Assembly (NCBI GenBank): GCA_012295275.1
Contig: CM022669.1
Location: 8,452,489-8,512,488 of the forward strand
Length of the DNA: 60,000 nucleotides
Direction: 5' to 3'
Source: Chrysomallon squamiferum
Taxonomy: Eukaryota; Mollusca; Gastropoda; Neomphalida; Peltospiridae
The notes below the pieces were generated by a model that saw nothing but the letters and a program-made list of their open reading frames with translations, did not search any database and had not been told where the DNA came from. The position numbers were made by a program, and so were the translations under genes. Of this stretch, positions 47,972-59,914 are shown piece by piece; position 1 is the stretch's first letter; every line of letters begins with the position of its first letter.

Positions 47972-48552
47972 TACCAATTAGTTACTTATAATTGGCATAC
48001 ATTCAGCAGTTAGTTACTCATAACAGGCATACATTCAGCAGTTAGTTACTCATAGCAGGCATACATTCAGCAGTTAGTTACTCATAACAGGCATATGTTC
48101 AGCAGTTAGTTACCCATAACTGGCAAACATTCAGCAGTTAGTTACTCATAACTGACATACATTCAGCAGTTAGTTACTCATAAATAACATACATTCAGCA
48201 GTTAGTTACTCATAACTGACATACATTCGGCAATTAGTTATTATAACTGACATACACTCGGCAGTTAGTTACTCAAAACTGACATACATTCGGCAATTAG
48301 TTACTCATAACAGACATACATTCGGCAATTAGTTATTATAACTGACATACATTCGGCAGTTAGTTACTCATAACTGACATACATTCGGCAATTAGTGATT
48401 ATAACTGAGATACATTCAGCAGTTAGTTATTATAACTGACATACATTCGGCAGTTAGTTATTATAACTGACATACATTCAGCAGTTAATTATTATAACTG
48501 ACATACATTCAGCAGTTAGTTATTCATAATTGACAAACATTCAGCAGTTATA
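47972..48552 (+). repeat. 31-32-bp satellite, about 18 copies
   Basis: The unit resembles ATTCAGCAGTTAGTTACTCA followed by TAACTGACATAC. Early copies carry CAGGCATAC and later ones CTGACATAC. A shorter 31-nt subtype (TTATTATAAC in place of TTACTCATAAC) appears mainly in the second half, and CAGCAG alternates with CGGCAA or CGGCAG. The array begins near 47972 and fades out after 48545. Confidence 0.93.
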
Positions 48553-48559
48553 ATTATAC

Positions 48560-49350
48560 TGTCTGAAAATGTTCACATACAAAAATCATATATTCAGTAC
48601 AGTAACATATCTTCTTATAATATTACCCAGACTACCTTTAAAGATCTGGATGTCCAGGAAAAACCCCTTGAACATTAACTGTAACCAGTATCATGGAGTT
48701 TATTTATTCAAGAAATACTTAATTAAAGAGATTCTGCTGTAACTTTTATTTCAAATCTCTGATTTCTGTAGAGCTACTAGCTGGATAAGAAATATATATA
48801 TATTTTTTAATAATGAAAAATAGTTCATTTCAGTAATTTTAATTATTGAACTGTTTACGTTTTAAATTTTTATTGATTTTATAAGTCAGCAGTTGTACAC
48901 AGCTAGTTAGTGGCTTAGTATCGTACTTATATTTTCAGAATAGAAAAATAAATTTACAAATTTTTTAACGTTTAAATTAATACTGGTTGTATTTTTTTTT
49001 TTTTAAATATTTGTGGTGCAATTTAAATTTTGCTATTACTTTTTTATTTTAACGTTGTTTAGCTTGGTTTTCAGAAGAAAAAAAATAACGATAATAAAAA
49101 AAAAAAAATAAAATAAAATTAAATAATTTAAAAAATTAAAAATAATATAAAATATAAATAAAAAAGGTGAAAAAAAAATAATAAAATAAAATAATAATAA
49201 TAAAAAAAAAAAAAACCTGCTGTATTAGCTGACGAAAAGTTAAAAAAAAAAATAATAATAATAATATGTTGAAGCTTTCTTATGGTTGGTTAAACAAAGA
49301 AAAAAAAAGAAAAAAGAAAAAAAATGCTGAGGAAGTTTGACTCCCAGGCA
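48560..49350. other. AT-rich DNA, probably intron
   Basis: Ends in dense AAATA/TAA repeats at 49075-49265 and an AAAG tract to 49325. No exon is recognised. Confidence 0.45.
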
Positions 49351-49860
49351 GACAAGTGGTTCTGCTTAACCCTTATTTTGCTTTCAAATTAGTTCACACT
49401 TCCTTCAGTGTTTATCAAGCATCCCAAAGGGACCGTGCAGAAATGTGCAGTCATTCCCACGTGGCTTCAATATGGACATCGCATGCCGCATGTGGTAGGG
49501 CCTGGTCGCCTATTAAAAATGTAAAGATTTTGCCAATGCTTCTAAATATTTTGGAACTGAATCCATCAGCTGGATTAGGTAATTGTTTGGAGTACAGGTG
49601 TGCAATACCTGGCAGGTACAAACAGATGTTACCAAACGTGGAGTTTGTTTTCATGTGGCGCCAGTCTGTTGGAAAACCAGTCTATTATACACTGGCTCAC
49701 GTGCGGTACTCGGGAGAGTGTAGTGTGTGTGTGTGTGTGTGAGACGGTTGTGAAGATTGTTATCGCTTTGTTACTTTGAGTGTGAGAACAAGAAGAAGAA
49801 GGAGAGAGAGAAAAAAATGGTGATTCCGTTTTAAAAATGTCAAACGTCAAATCTTCAAAC
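49350..49860 (+). other. Higher-complexity block, possible alternative promoter or untranslated exon
   Basis: GC-richer, non-repetitive sequence ends in a short GT array (about 49720-49741) and an AGA-rich segment. The + strand is open for about 128 codons from 49356 (a non-ATG codon), with no recognisable domain. The minus strand is also open in part. Coding function is not supported, but the composition contrasts with the flanking A-rich repeats. Confidence 0.3.
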
Positions 49861-49864
49861 TTGT

Positions 49865-51540
49865 TAAACTCTGAGGCTCCCCAAACACAACGTAAATAAT
49901 CTGTGTAAATAAGTAGACTGATAAATACAAATAAACAGTAAATATAGTGAAGAAATGAAATATAAATAAATAATAGATAAAAAAAAAAATAATGAAATAA
50001 ATTAATATTAACTAAAATCGAATATATATTGCATAAATTAAAATAAATAGATATTTAAAAAAAAAATGTTAGTTTTCTTTTTAGTTTTGTTTATTTTTGA
50101 ATAAAAAAATAATTAAAAAATAAATAACTATGCTGGCGAAAACAAAAGAAAAGAATTTTCAGGAGAATAGATTTTAAACATTGCCTGTAATGGTTGAAAC
50201 ACTTTCACAATGTCGTCACACTTGTCTGCAAATTAAACAATAAATCACTGTTTTCTTTCTTATGCTTTTGTTTTCAGTTCTGACAGACACTTAGGTGAAC
50301 AGACTCATGTATCAGTTTTATTTCTGACTGACTCTTGCACAAAAAGCAAAATGTCTGTTTTTAATGTTTCGTTTTTAACTTTTGACAAGACTCTCAACTG
50401 AACACAGACGCACACAATAAACGGTATTTCTATTCACAGATGCAAACACTTGATAACTTTTCTAAAACACTTCTTCTTTTTCAGTTGTGACAGCATCTAC
50501 AGCATCTACACCATCTGAGAGTGAACCCAATACTCTGCACTTAGGAGACGAAACTTACAAAAACAATGTAAAAAAAAAAAAAAAACCCAACAACTAACCG
50601 AACTTGTATATAAGCCTTTGGGTTATAATTCGTCGAAGGACAAAGTATTCTGAAGACACCTCCTACAGCCAACAACCACATTTACTACTTGCATGTGCAG
50701 TGCATGTATATTTGTGTAGGTCTCGCTTCTAAGAACATATTCTTCAGAAATCACAAGTTTGTTTGTACAGCTACATTTGTGAGATTCCACAGGACACAAG
50801 GTTAGAAATAAAAAAAAATAATAATAAAAAATAAAAGCATAAGAAGAAGAAGAAAAAAAGAAGACTCCAAGACTCATAGGAGAATTCTGCATATTGGACC
50901 TGACGTTGCCAGAAAGGTGAGGCTGATGTATGAAGACAGCGTTGACTGCTTGATACTGCTGATTCGGCTGGCTTTCGTTCGTTGCCCAGTCGTTGCCTGA
51001 ATGGTTCCATAACTCAGGGAACGTGCGGGCTACACGCTGCTAATGAAAAACAGCCAATATCTGGCTATCGTTTGAGCACTCTGTGTTTAACTGGAGGGAC
51101 AGTGGTAACTGTTCAGTGTGTTGTTTGTTACCTGAGAACTGACATCAGAAATTGTTTTAATTCGCTCTGACCCATCTTTTCATAATCTGCAGAGAATAAA
51201 GAGTTAACTGTGACCTACCTTTGGTTATCTTCACAGATAAAAAAGAGTTATTTGTGATTTTTATTTTTTTCTCTTTTTTTCTACCTTCCAAGAATGAAGA
51301 GTTATTTTGTTGCCTGTCTTTGATAACCACAGAAAGAGAAGAATTATTTCGTCTTGTGTGTTCACAGTAATTAAATATAATCACAAACGTTTGACATTTT
51401 TTTTTTTTTATCTATTAAATAAAGTGTTAATTCTATAAACAAATTAAAAGGTGTAGTGTTATCTAAGTAACACTTAATTATAATAATAAAAAAAGCTTAA
51501 TAATGTAACAATTATTTATCAGATTATAAAAAAAACACCA
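49865..51540. other. Noncoding DNA, probably intron or 5' flank of the second gene
   Basis: A-rich repeats at 49960-50120, then moderately complex sequence. A pyrimidine tract with TTTTTCAG at about 50477-50484 resembles a splice acceptor, but no protein-like frame follows. The block 50870-51175 has higher complexity. Confidence 0.4.
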
Positions 51541-51688
51541 TTCTGTGATCATAAACAGAGACAAAATAAGTAAAACAGAACCTCTCACTGTAAGATCTCC
51601 AAGGTTTCTGGAGCAGAAGTATCTCAGTTTTTGTATCTCTTTAACTGGAGAGCTCGAACAAAGGTGGATTATTCTATCTGAAACTCAG

Positions 51689-51738
51689 GCTAGAGAGAAG
51701 GAAGATGAGAAAGTTGTCATGGTAACTATATCATCAAA
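51689..51738 (+). promoter_or_regulatory. 5' leader immediately before the signal-peptide start, with a short upstream ORF
   Basis: A possible acceptor (GAAACTCAG ending at 51688) would make 51689 the start of this untranslated segment. An upstream ATG at 51719 opens a 7-codon ORF (MVTISSK) whose stop TGA at 51740-51742 overlaps the main ATG at 51739 as ATGA. Such overlaps can lower or couple translation of the main frame. Confidence 0.4.
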
Positions 51739-51814
51739 ATGAAGGATATAATTTGGATACAGATTCTGTTTGACATCGTTACCTTGTTCTCACCTGTTCT
51801 TTCTTATACTCCAG
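51739..51814 (+). CDS. First coding exon of a secreted or surface protein (signal peptide)
   Basis: The ATG has A at -3. It is followed by 25 codons that read as a signal peptide: charged start (M-K-D), hydrophobic core (I-I-W-I-Q-I-L-F through L-F-S-P-V-L) and a small polar end (S-Y-T-P). Cleavage after V-L-S is plausible. The exon ends CCAG directly at the consensus donor GTAAGA (51815), leaving phase 1. A signal-peptide exon that ends in phase 1 is the usual start of Ig-superfamily and many other extracellular genes. It is on the same strand as, and downstream of, the Ig-family 3' exons, so it must belong to another gene, possibly a tandem relative. The rest of the gene lies beyond 59.8 kb or is not recognisable. 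An aspartate inside the hydrophobic core is somewhat unusual. Confidence 0.6.
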
Positions 51815-52795
51815 GTAAGATAAGTTTTATATTTCTTAGATTTTAGTGTATTACTTTAGAAACTTCAGAACAATTTTATTTATATAATATGTATGAAAGT
51901 TGACTCTGTATGTGTGTGTATGTGTTTTTGTCATCTATCAGTCCTATATTATTCAGTCTGCATGTTTAATTAAACAAAAAATAATTCTATATATTTACAT
52001 TTGACACTTACTCACATACACACAGTGAGACAGACACTGAAACACTTTATAACTAAAAAAACATTTTTCATTCACACTCATCAAACATGTGTATAATTAT
52101 TCAGAGGTTTGATGTTGTCAGCTTGTGTTTAATTCTCTTCATAATTGTTTTACTCCTCTGGGTGGTATTAAAATTCCCATATCTTTTCATTGTGTGCATC
52201 AAAAATTTACACATTTATTACACAATGTGTCACCCTATCCTGTATCATTTCAGTCTGTGTGTTAAAAATGTATACAACCATTGTAAGGAGTTGTCATCCA
52301 TCCAGTTACTCAGAGTATTTCAGTTTTCAGAATCTCCATCCTCTGAGAAATGACACCCATCTTGTATCATCAAATATTCATAGAACATTTGTACCTGTTT
52401 GTAAAGTCAGGTGTTTGTCATATTTTTCATTCGTCATCAAGGTGATATTTTTTTCATACCTGTATTAAAAAAAAACTGACAGGTGTGTCTGCGTAAAACA
52501 CACAAATGGACAAAGAAAAGAAGTTTAATGTTTATCTGTGTGAAATATTTATGACTGTTTTTATTGTCGAGTGAAAGCTGAGTAAATTAAAACTGACAAA
52601 CCAGTGGATGATATGACTACATTTCTTGAATAATTTCAGATGTAAATCATATTAATTTTTGGTTGAACAGTTTTCAGGGTTTTTTTAATACTGAATTTTA
52701 TAAATTTTAAAAACATGCATGGCTGAACTTGGAATAATTTTCAGGTTAATAAATTGTTAATTTTCAATGTGGGATATGTAGGAGTCAAATACAAT
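51815..52795 (+). other. Intron sequence without recognised features
   Basis: Moderately complex and AT-rich. Open frames at 52087-52468 have no recognisable domain. Confidence 0.45.
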
Positions 52796-52797
52796 CA

Positions 52798-52986
52798 ATG
52801 ACACCCACACATATATACATACACACCTGTGTACATGCCTACATGTATACACACATTCATACAAACACTCACACATATACACACACATTCACTCATACAT
52901 ACATATATACATACAGATATGTATACATATATACACGTTATATGTGTGTTTGTATGTGTATATATATGTATATGTATGTATGTATG

Positions 52987-53029
<43 letters not shown>

Positions 53030-53035
53030 TCTACA
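52798..53035. repeat. Degenerate (CA)n / CATA / (TA)n repeat region
   Basis: ACATACAC-type units change over to GTATGTAT-type units near 52945, then a clean (TA)n at about 52993-53021. The switch makes the region partly self-complementary, so open frames appear on both strands. Confidence 0.85.
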
Positions 53036-53039
53036 AGAT

Positions 53040-53825
53040 ATATACAGACACACAAAAACAAACAACAAAAAACAACAGCAACAACAAAAACAACAACATT
53101 TCCACATGAACTATTCTAGCAGGACTGCGATGATGACGATGTTCTCCTCCAAGCTATTCGCAATTACACATTTCCAGCAGATTACTTCCACAAATGTTCA
53201 CAATTACACCTCTCACTGGTCTCCCTAGTAAAGAGCAACAAATTAAATCAACAATACATGACAGTATGGATTTTCTAATTTATAGGCAACATGGAAAATT
53301 AAAAAAAACAAAAAAACAAACAAAAAAAACCACAAACATATTACAAATTAGACCAGGAATAACAAACAAATGGACATGACTTGATCAAAGAAATTAACTC
53401 TGTGTTAGGATGATTTCATGTTTATTGATGATCTTCTCCACAAAGATGATTTGTTTGTTTGTTTGTTTGTCAACGCGTCCTGTCAGTTATTTAAATGTCA
53501 TACCTGGTTTTGTTTCCACAAACAGGTAGATCACCTGTATTAATTAATTGCCTTCACCTTGTCTGTGGTTTACACGTTTTAAAAAAAAAACACATTCATG
53601 TCTGTTTGCATCAGATCAGTTTGAGGTTGTAGTCATATCACCAACAGTTTTGTTCTCACATTCATCATCTTCTTCTTTTTTTTTTTCTTTTCATTTATCT
53701 TTCTGTTATTCTTCTCTTCATTCCTCTATCTACTTATATACGTATTTACATACCTGTAACAGTGATATATGCAACCACAGCAAACATAAACAATTGTACA
53801 GATAAATAAAAAAAGTAGATTACAT
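53040..53825 (+). other. Intron sequence without recognised features
   Basis: Short CAA repeats near 53057-53100, GTTT units near 53449-53468 and a T tract near 53675. No exon is recognised. Confidence 0.45.
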
Positions 53826-53829
53826 ATGA

Positions 53830-54205
53830 ACAAAAACACACACACAGCCCTGTAAGAAGTAAAAACCACACACATACGTAAACATGCATGTATACACGTA
53901 AACAAACATGCACATTCAGATATGTGTTCATGTATGTTGGGTTTTTTTTGGTGGGGGGGTGGTTTGTATGTGACTATATGGAGTTATACAAGTATGTGTA
54001 GGTGTGTATGTTTGTTGTTTGTGGGTTTATTTGTATGTGTGTGTGTGTGTGTATATATGTATATATATGTGTGTGAATACATATGTATGCAAGCACACAT
54101 ATGCCTGTGCTATTAACATATAAATATACAAAAACATGTATAGTCTCTTTCTCGCATGCACACATATACACATACACATTCACACACAAATATACATAGA
54201 CATAT

Positions 54206-54250
<45 letters not shown>

Positions 54251-54330
54251 AGCAAAAACAGCCAACAACATAAAAAACAACAACAAAACCCCCCCCAAAA
54301 AACCACTCACATACACAGATACACATATAT
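53830..54330. repeat. Degenerate (CA)n / (TG)n repeat region
   Basis: ACACATAC-type units, then GTATGTGT-type units around 53990-54075, then (CA)n at about 54209-54240 with an (TA)n end. Strand switching again makes the region partly self-complementary. Confidence 0.85.
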
Positions 54331-54334
54331 ATAT

Positions 54335-54687
54335 AGACATATTGATATTACCACCTGTACACATATATTTTAATTATTGTATTCTTGGCTTGTGCTGTGT
54401 TATTAATCTCAGCCCCTGGCTTTCATCACGTCTGTAAATCTGGGAATTAATTGGGCCTCGTTAAAACAAACATTCACATCCTTTAATGTTCTCTCCTTCT
54501 TTATTTGTGCTGAGAGTTACAGAGCCTCTGACAAATTAAACTTACACAAGATGTGCAAACTAACATTAAACAGAGATAGATAAAATATTACACCCACAGT
54601 TTCGTATTCAGTCCTAGAAAAATTAGGTTAATAAAATCTTGTAGTAGCTTATGGTGGAACTGGAGAGAGAGAGAAAGGAGAGAGAGA

Positions 54688-54690
<3 letters not shown>
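54335..54690 (+). other. Intron sequence without recognised features
   Basis: Complex but with no protein-like frame or repeat. Confidence 0.4.

Positions 54691-54691
<1 letters not shown>

Positions 54692-54759
<68 letters not shown>
54692..54759. repeat. (GA)n microsatellite
   Basis: About 34 GA units, preceded by interrupted GA from 54665. Confidence 0.97.
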
Positions 54760-54762
<3 letters not shown>

Positions 54763-54764
54763 TA

Positions 54765-55495
54765 TGGAAAGACAGAGATAAGAAGTTAGATGAAAATAAA
54801 GAAGATACTGAGAAAACATGAATATAAAATTAATATAAATTTATTTAAATTCTAAAATCCTACATGCCATTTTTATTTACAGCTAAACAGAAGTCAAAGT
54901 TGTATTTTAAACAAATATTTCACTGATTTTTTTTGTTTTTTTCCCCATCCACCACACATAACCATCCATTACATTTCATATTTGGACACTTCTTCAAAAC
55001 TAACGTTTTCCTAAATCATCCACGGCCTGTTAAATCTATATTACCGTTACCATGGAAACATTATTTACCTATAAGAAAAAAAAAAAAAAAATTATATTTA
55101 TGTTGTGCTGAAGTGTCATTAGTTATTCATTCATCCATAATGAATATTCAAAAAAAGCTTCAAAAGTCGTTAATGACGAAACCTGCCGGCTAAACAATTA
55201 GCCATGTCGAAATGCAGGCGAAAATACACATTTATACATGCTACCTGAGTTCTGCTGCTGAAACTTATTTTCATGTTTGTTTTGCCGATGTACAAATTAC
55301 AAACATTAGCAAACACATGTTTTGTTCCAGGAGTAAAGGAAAACATGGTGTTATGAGAAAACCATTTTAAAACTTCCGTTGTGTGTTAATGTATGTGTGT
55401 GTGTTGAAAAATAGCCTGGGAGCTGGTAAAAAAAACAGGCAAAAAGTTGTTTGATTTGTATGTTTTTAAACTTTGCGAGATGTGGTAAGAGCATG
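54765..55495 (+). other. Intron sequence without recognised features
   Basis: AT-rich with a poly(A) near 55075-55090. No exon is recognised. Confidence 0.45.
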
Positions 55496-55500
55496 TGTGC

Positions 55501-55695
<195 letters not shown>

Positions 55696-56095
55696 AAGAG
55701 AGAAAGATGAAAGGAATAAGGGACAGGAAAGGGATAGAGAGTTGGGACAGGCACAAAAACAGGAAAATGAAACACTAAAGAGAGACAGACAGAAAAAAAA
55801 AAAAATGAGGTATGGACACAGAAAATGGTATGAAAGAAAGAATGAATCAAAGGAAAATGAAAAACAGAAAAATAGCATGCAGGAATAAAAAAAAAAAAGA
55901 AATAAAATCAGGCCAAAAGTTTGAAAAGAAAATAAAGAGAACTAAAAACTGGAAAAAAAAAATAAAAAAAATAAAAAGCAAGAATAATAAAGAGCAGGAG
56001 AAAAAGAAAACAGTGAGAGAGCGAGCGAGAGAGAGAGAGAAAAAAGAAAGTTGTGAATGAGATAGAAATGGAGAGAGAAAAAAAAATAAACAGTG
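55696..56095. repeat. Purine-rich low-complexity tract
   Basis: About 400 nt strongly biased to A and G on the + strand, a decayed extension of the GA array. Confidence 0.85.
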
Positions 56096-56344
56096 GAAAG
56101 TGTTTACACAACAGATTATCACTGGCTGTCACACAGTGGGTGAGAGCTTCAATCTAATTTCACAGAGATCCTCTGCATCTCGTTTGTTTGTAGTGGAGAC
56201 AGGACAAATGTTCAGCCATGTTCTGCTCCTTTCTCCATTCACTAAAACCCTGCAGACTGATCACTTAAACTGACGGTCAGTTGAAAACATCCGTAGAATT
56301 AATCAGGAGATGAAATGTGGCGTCACATCTGTCTAGAATGTCGA

Positions 56345-56800
56345 AACAAGTATTTGTAAAACATGTGTGAAACATTTGTGAAATATTTGAAACATGTATA
56401 AAATATTTGAAACATGTATAAAATATTTGTAAAATATTTTAAAAATATTTGAAACATGTGTAAAACATTTGTAAAATATTTGATACATATGTAAAACAGT
56501 TGTGAAACATTTGTAACATTTGTAAAATATTTGCAAAATATTTATAAAACATTTGTTGTGCAGAACATTTGTAAAACATTTGTGAAACATTTGTAAAACA
56601 TTTGAAACGTGTGTAAAACATTTGTAAAATATTTGTAATATATGTAAAACATTTGTAAAACATTTAAAATAGTTTTTAAAACTTTTGAAAACATCCTTGA
56701 TTATTCTAAAATATTTATAAAACATTTGTAGTTTAGAATAACTGTAAAATGTTTGAAACTTTTGTAAAATATCTGAAATGTGAAATGATTCTAAAATGTT
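56345..56800 (+). repeat. 11-bp minisatellite (AAACATTTGTA), decaying to about 57080
   Basis: Units alternate AAACATTTGTA, AAATATTTGAA and AAACATGTGTA. The period is 11 nt in the cleanest part (56560-56670), with 9-nt deletions in places. More diverged copies continue to about 57080. The minus-strand frame reading CFTNVLQMF-like repeats is a translation of the array. Confidence 0.9.
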
Positions 56801-57084
56801 AGTGAAACACTAAGTATTATAAAATATTTGAAATACTGTAAAGGATTCAGAAATATTCTAAATGCATTTTAAAATTTTTTTTTATTTTTAAAACATTTGA
56901 CAAAGATTTGAAACATTTAAAAGAGACCGAAAACCTTTAAACAAGTCAAACTTTTCAAATGTTTTTTTTATATCATCTGCAATCTTTCATAAGCCTCAGA
57001 AACACCTATAAAATATTTAACGTGGATCTGAAACATTTACAAACTTTTAAGAAAATTTAAAAGATTTTTGTAAAATATTTGAAA

Positions 57085-57440
57085 GCAGATCAAAAGGTGT
57101 AAAAAACTATTAAAAACTGTTTTAGGAAGATTTCAAATTCGACCACTGGGTGTTATTTGAATTTGACATTATCTTCTTCTCCTGTTTGTTATTCATCACA
57201 GCCAGATGGTATAAATTTACTCAGTCCATTTGGCTTTTTCAGCTTCTTCTGCTTTCAGATTATGTAACACATTATATGTTTGTTTATTGTCGTCATGGGA
57301 ACAGGCGTAATGGAAAAAGCACTGAACTTGAGTGGTGTTTGATTTGTGAAATCTAAATTTTCATATTATCTTTCTTTCCTGACATAATCTCTCTCTCTCT
57401 CTCGCTTCTTTTTTTTTTTTTTTAAATGTATAAGAGTCTT
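57085..57440 (+). other. Noncoding DNA with a possible SINE-head remnant
   Basis: GCGTAATGGAAAAAGCACTG near 57305-57324, then GGTGTTTGATTTGTGAAATC at 57334-57353, is weakly tRNA-like with A-box and B-box positions, but no consensus B box. A CT array lies at 57388-57403. Confidence 0.3.
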
Positions 57441-57446
57441 ATAACT

Positions 57447-57492
57447 TTATTATTATTATTATTGTTATTATTATTATTATTATTATTACTAC

Positions 57493-57532
<40 letters not shown>

Positions 57533-57560
57533 TTATTTATTTATTTATTTTTATATATAT
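57447..57560. repeat. (ATT)n microsatellite with (ATTT)n end
   Basis: About 29 ATT units with GTT and ACC interruptions, then ATTT units. Confidence 0.93.
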
Positions 57561-57599
57561 TAAACATCCTGGAAGGAAATCAAGGAAAGATAAAGTGTT

Positions 57600-57705
57600 T
57601 TTTTTTTTTTTTTTATGTTAACTGACTTTAAGATATATTTAAAATAAAAAGAAGAGAAAAAAAAAAAAAAAAAAAAAATATAAAAAAAAAAAAAAAAAAA
57701 AAAAT
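57600..57705. repeat. Poly(T) and poly(A) tracts
   Basis: A T run at about 57599-57614 and A runs at about 57658-57703, with one TAT interruption. Confidence 0.9.
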
Positions 57706-57709
57706 CTGA

Positions 57710-59040
57710 CATCATTATTTATAAATAAGAATCTAATCAGTGCTGGTGAAATACTTTTATTTTTGTTTGCTTATCCTGCACTTCAGAATGAATTATTTTG
57801 TAATCAGTGAAATCCATCCATCCACACACACACACACACACACAAACACACACAAACACCCACTGACACGGATTCATATTATCATACATGTATCATATAC
57901 GGAAAAACAGAGAAATACATACTCACAGATACACTGCATGTTTATGCTTATCTGTACAACTGTGTATATATGTGTGTATGTATATATATATATATATATA
58001 TATCTATTTATGTAAGCTGATAGTGTGTGCGCATGTATTAGATTTGTTTTGGTATGCACGAATCTGTCTAAAACCCTGTGTTGATGTGGCTATTTAAAAA
58101 GACAAAAAAAAAAAAAAAAGAGGAATTATCAGTAAGATGTGAATTGAGATGAACACTATTTTTGCATTAAGTTAATTACCTAACTTCTTCATCTAAGTCT
58201 CCAAACTCAGCCGATAAGGTGAGTGAAATGATGTATGTGAAACAAAGATTACGCAAATATAATAAATAATGATAAAAACCCGAAACTGGCTAGACGTGCA
58301 TTTTTCACTGGAGACTAATTCAGACTGGTGCAGATTTTCATACGACTGGTATCCAGTTCTTTTCACTTTTCAGAATTAATACAGCAGAGGAAATTAATTT
58401 TTGGACACAGTCTATACTTGAGCGATTTTTGAAAATCAGTTTTTTCTGCACAGTGGTGAATATAAATCTGGCATTAAATGAATAAAAAATAAATAAATAA
58501 AAGAAATAAATGAATTTGAAAAAGCAGAAGAAGAACAATAAACGAATTAAAAGATACTGAATAAAAAAATTAAAAAAAAAAAAAAAAAAAAAGAAAAGAA
58601 GATTAATAAAAATGAAACTTCAGTAAAAGTATAGAGTGTACATAATACGTTTTTATTTTCATTTTTATTTTACATTCTCTTGTTAGAGACAGAAAGTAAA
58701 CTAGCAGTAAATTTTTAGACAAACTGTTTCAGAAACTGCATCTCCGTTATTTTGAAGAAAGTTAAAAAGTCGCCTAGTTTTCTAAACATACCCTGACAGA
58801 AATAGGTCTTGATTTTGTCAAAGTGAAGTAAACTTGAATTAAAACGGATAAGTGAGATGGAAATAGATGTGGAATTAAATTATTTTTCCGTAACAGAATT
58901 TCGTTATTTGTAAATTAACTGTCTCCTACTAGGTGCTTGTTTTCTTTTAAACTCTTCTTGTTGAATTTAATTCTGTTAAAGGAGAAACTTTGAAAAATGT
59001 GAAAGGCTGGATGTTAGTCAGTGGGGTGGCTGCAGCTTAA
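57710..59040 (+). other. Intron sequence, mostly without features
   Basis: Contains (CA)n at about 57823-57842, (TA)n near 57981-58004 and poly(A) at 58107-58120 and 58571-58592. A possible 21-nt microexon at 58203-58223 was considered and rejected. No other exon is recognised. Confidence 0.45.
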
Positions 59041-59049
59041 TGAGAAAGG

Positions 59050-59502
<453 letters not shown>

Positions 59503-59821
59503 CAGAATGAAAACAAGGTTGAGTAAATTCTATTTCTGGCCACACTTTCTGACACAAACAAACACAACCAGTCTTGACTTTCTTTCTTTCTTTCTTGTTT
59601 TAAACACTTTTCCCCCAAAAATGCTCAAGACAAACAAATTAATCTGACAATGTTTTCTTTCACACACACACCTACTCTACACAGACTGAACCTCCTCCTC
59701 CTCGTACACGTGTATTTTTCTCTTTACCTTTCTAATTGTCTTCAGTTGATCAAGGTAACCTGAGTCAATATTGTGTTTAGACTCACCTGTCTCATACCTG
59801 TCAGAAGTGCTTTTCTTTCAG

Positions 59822-59908
59822 CTCATCTTTCAGTTAATGTTCACCTGGAAGGCTTCATGGGAAGTACTGTAATTTGTAAAGGGAGGGGGGATGCTGTGCT
59901 GTACTATG
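59822..59908 (+). CDS. Weak candidate second exon of the signal-peptide gene
   Basis: A good acceptor (TTTTCTTTCAG ending at 59821, or TTTCAG ending at 59833 in the same frame) opens a phase-1 frame that fits the donor of the signal-peptide exon. It reads VNVHLEGFMGSTVICKG and continues to D-A-V-L-Y-Y, then a possible donor GTGAGG at 59909. In that frame TGA follows at 59911. The E-G-x-x-G-S-x-V-x-C pattern resembles the first half of an Ig domain (A' and B strands). No tryptophan follows where the C strand should be. It may be chance. Confidence 0.22.
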
Positions 59909-59914
59909 AGTGAG

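Noticed and set aside
47972-48552. CRISPR array (31-32-bp periodicity)
   Set aside because: The units are contiguous and wholly similar with no unique spacers. It is a satellite.
56333-56725. Minus-strand frame of 130 codons with CFTNVLQ-type repeats
   Set aside because: It is a translation of the 11-bp minisatellite. The apparent protein repeat follows the DNA period.
58203-58223. Possible 21-nt microexon before GTGAGTG
   Set aside because: The acceptor has a poor pyrimidine tract. In phase 1, the phase required by the signal-peptide exon, it contains TAA.
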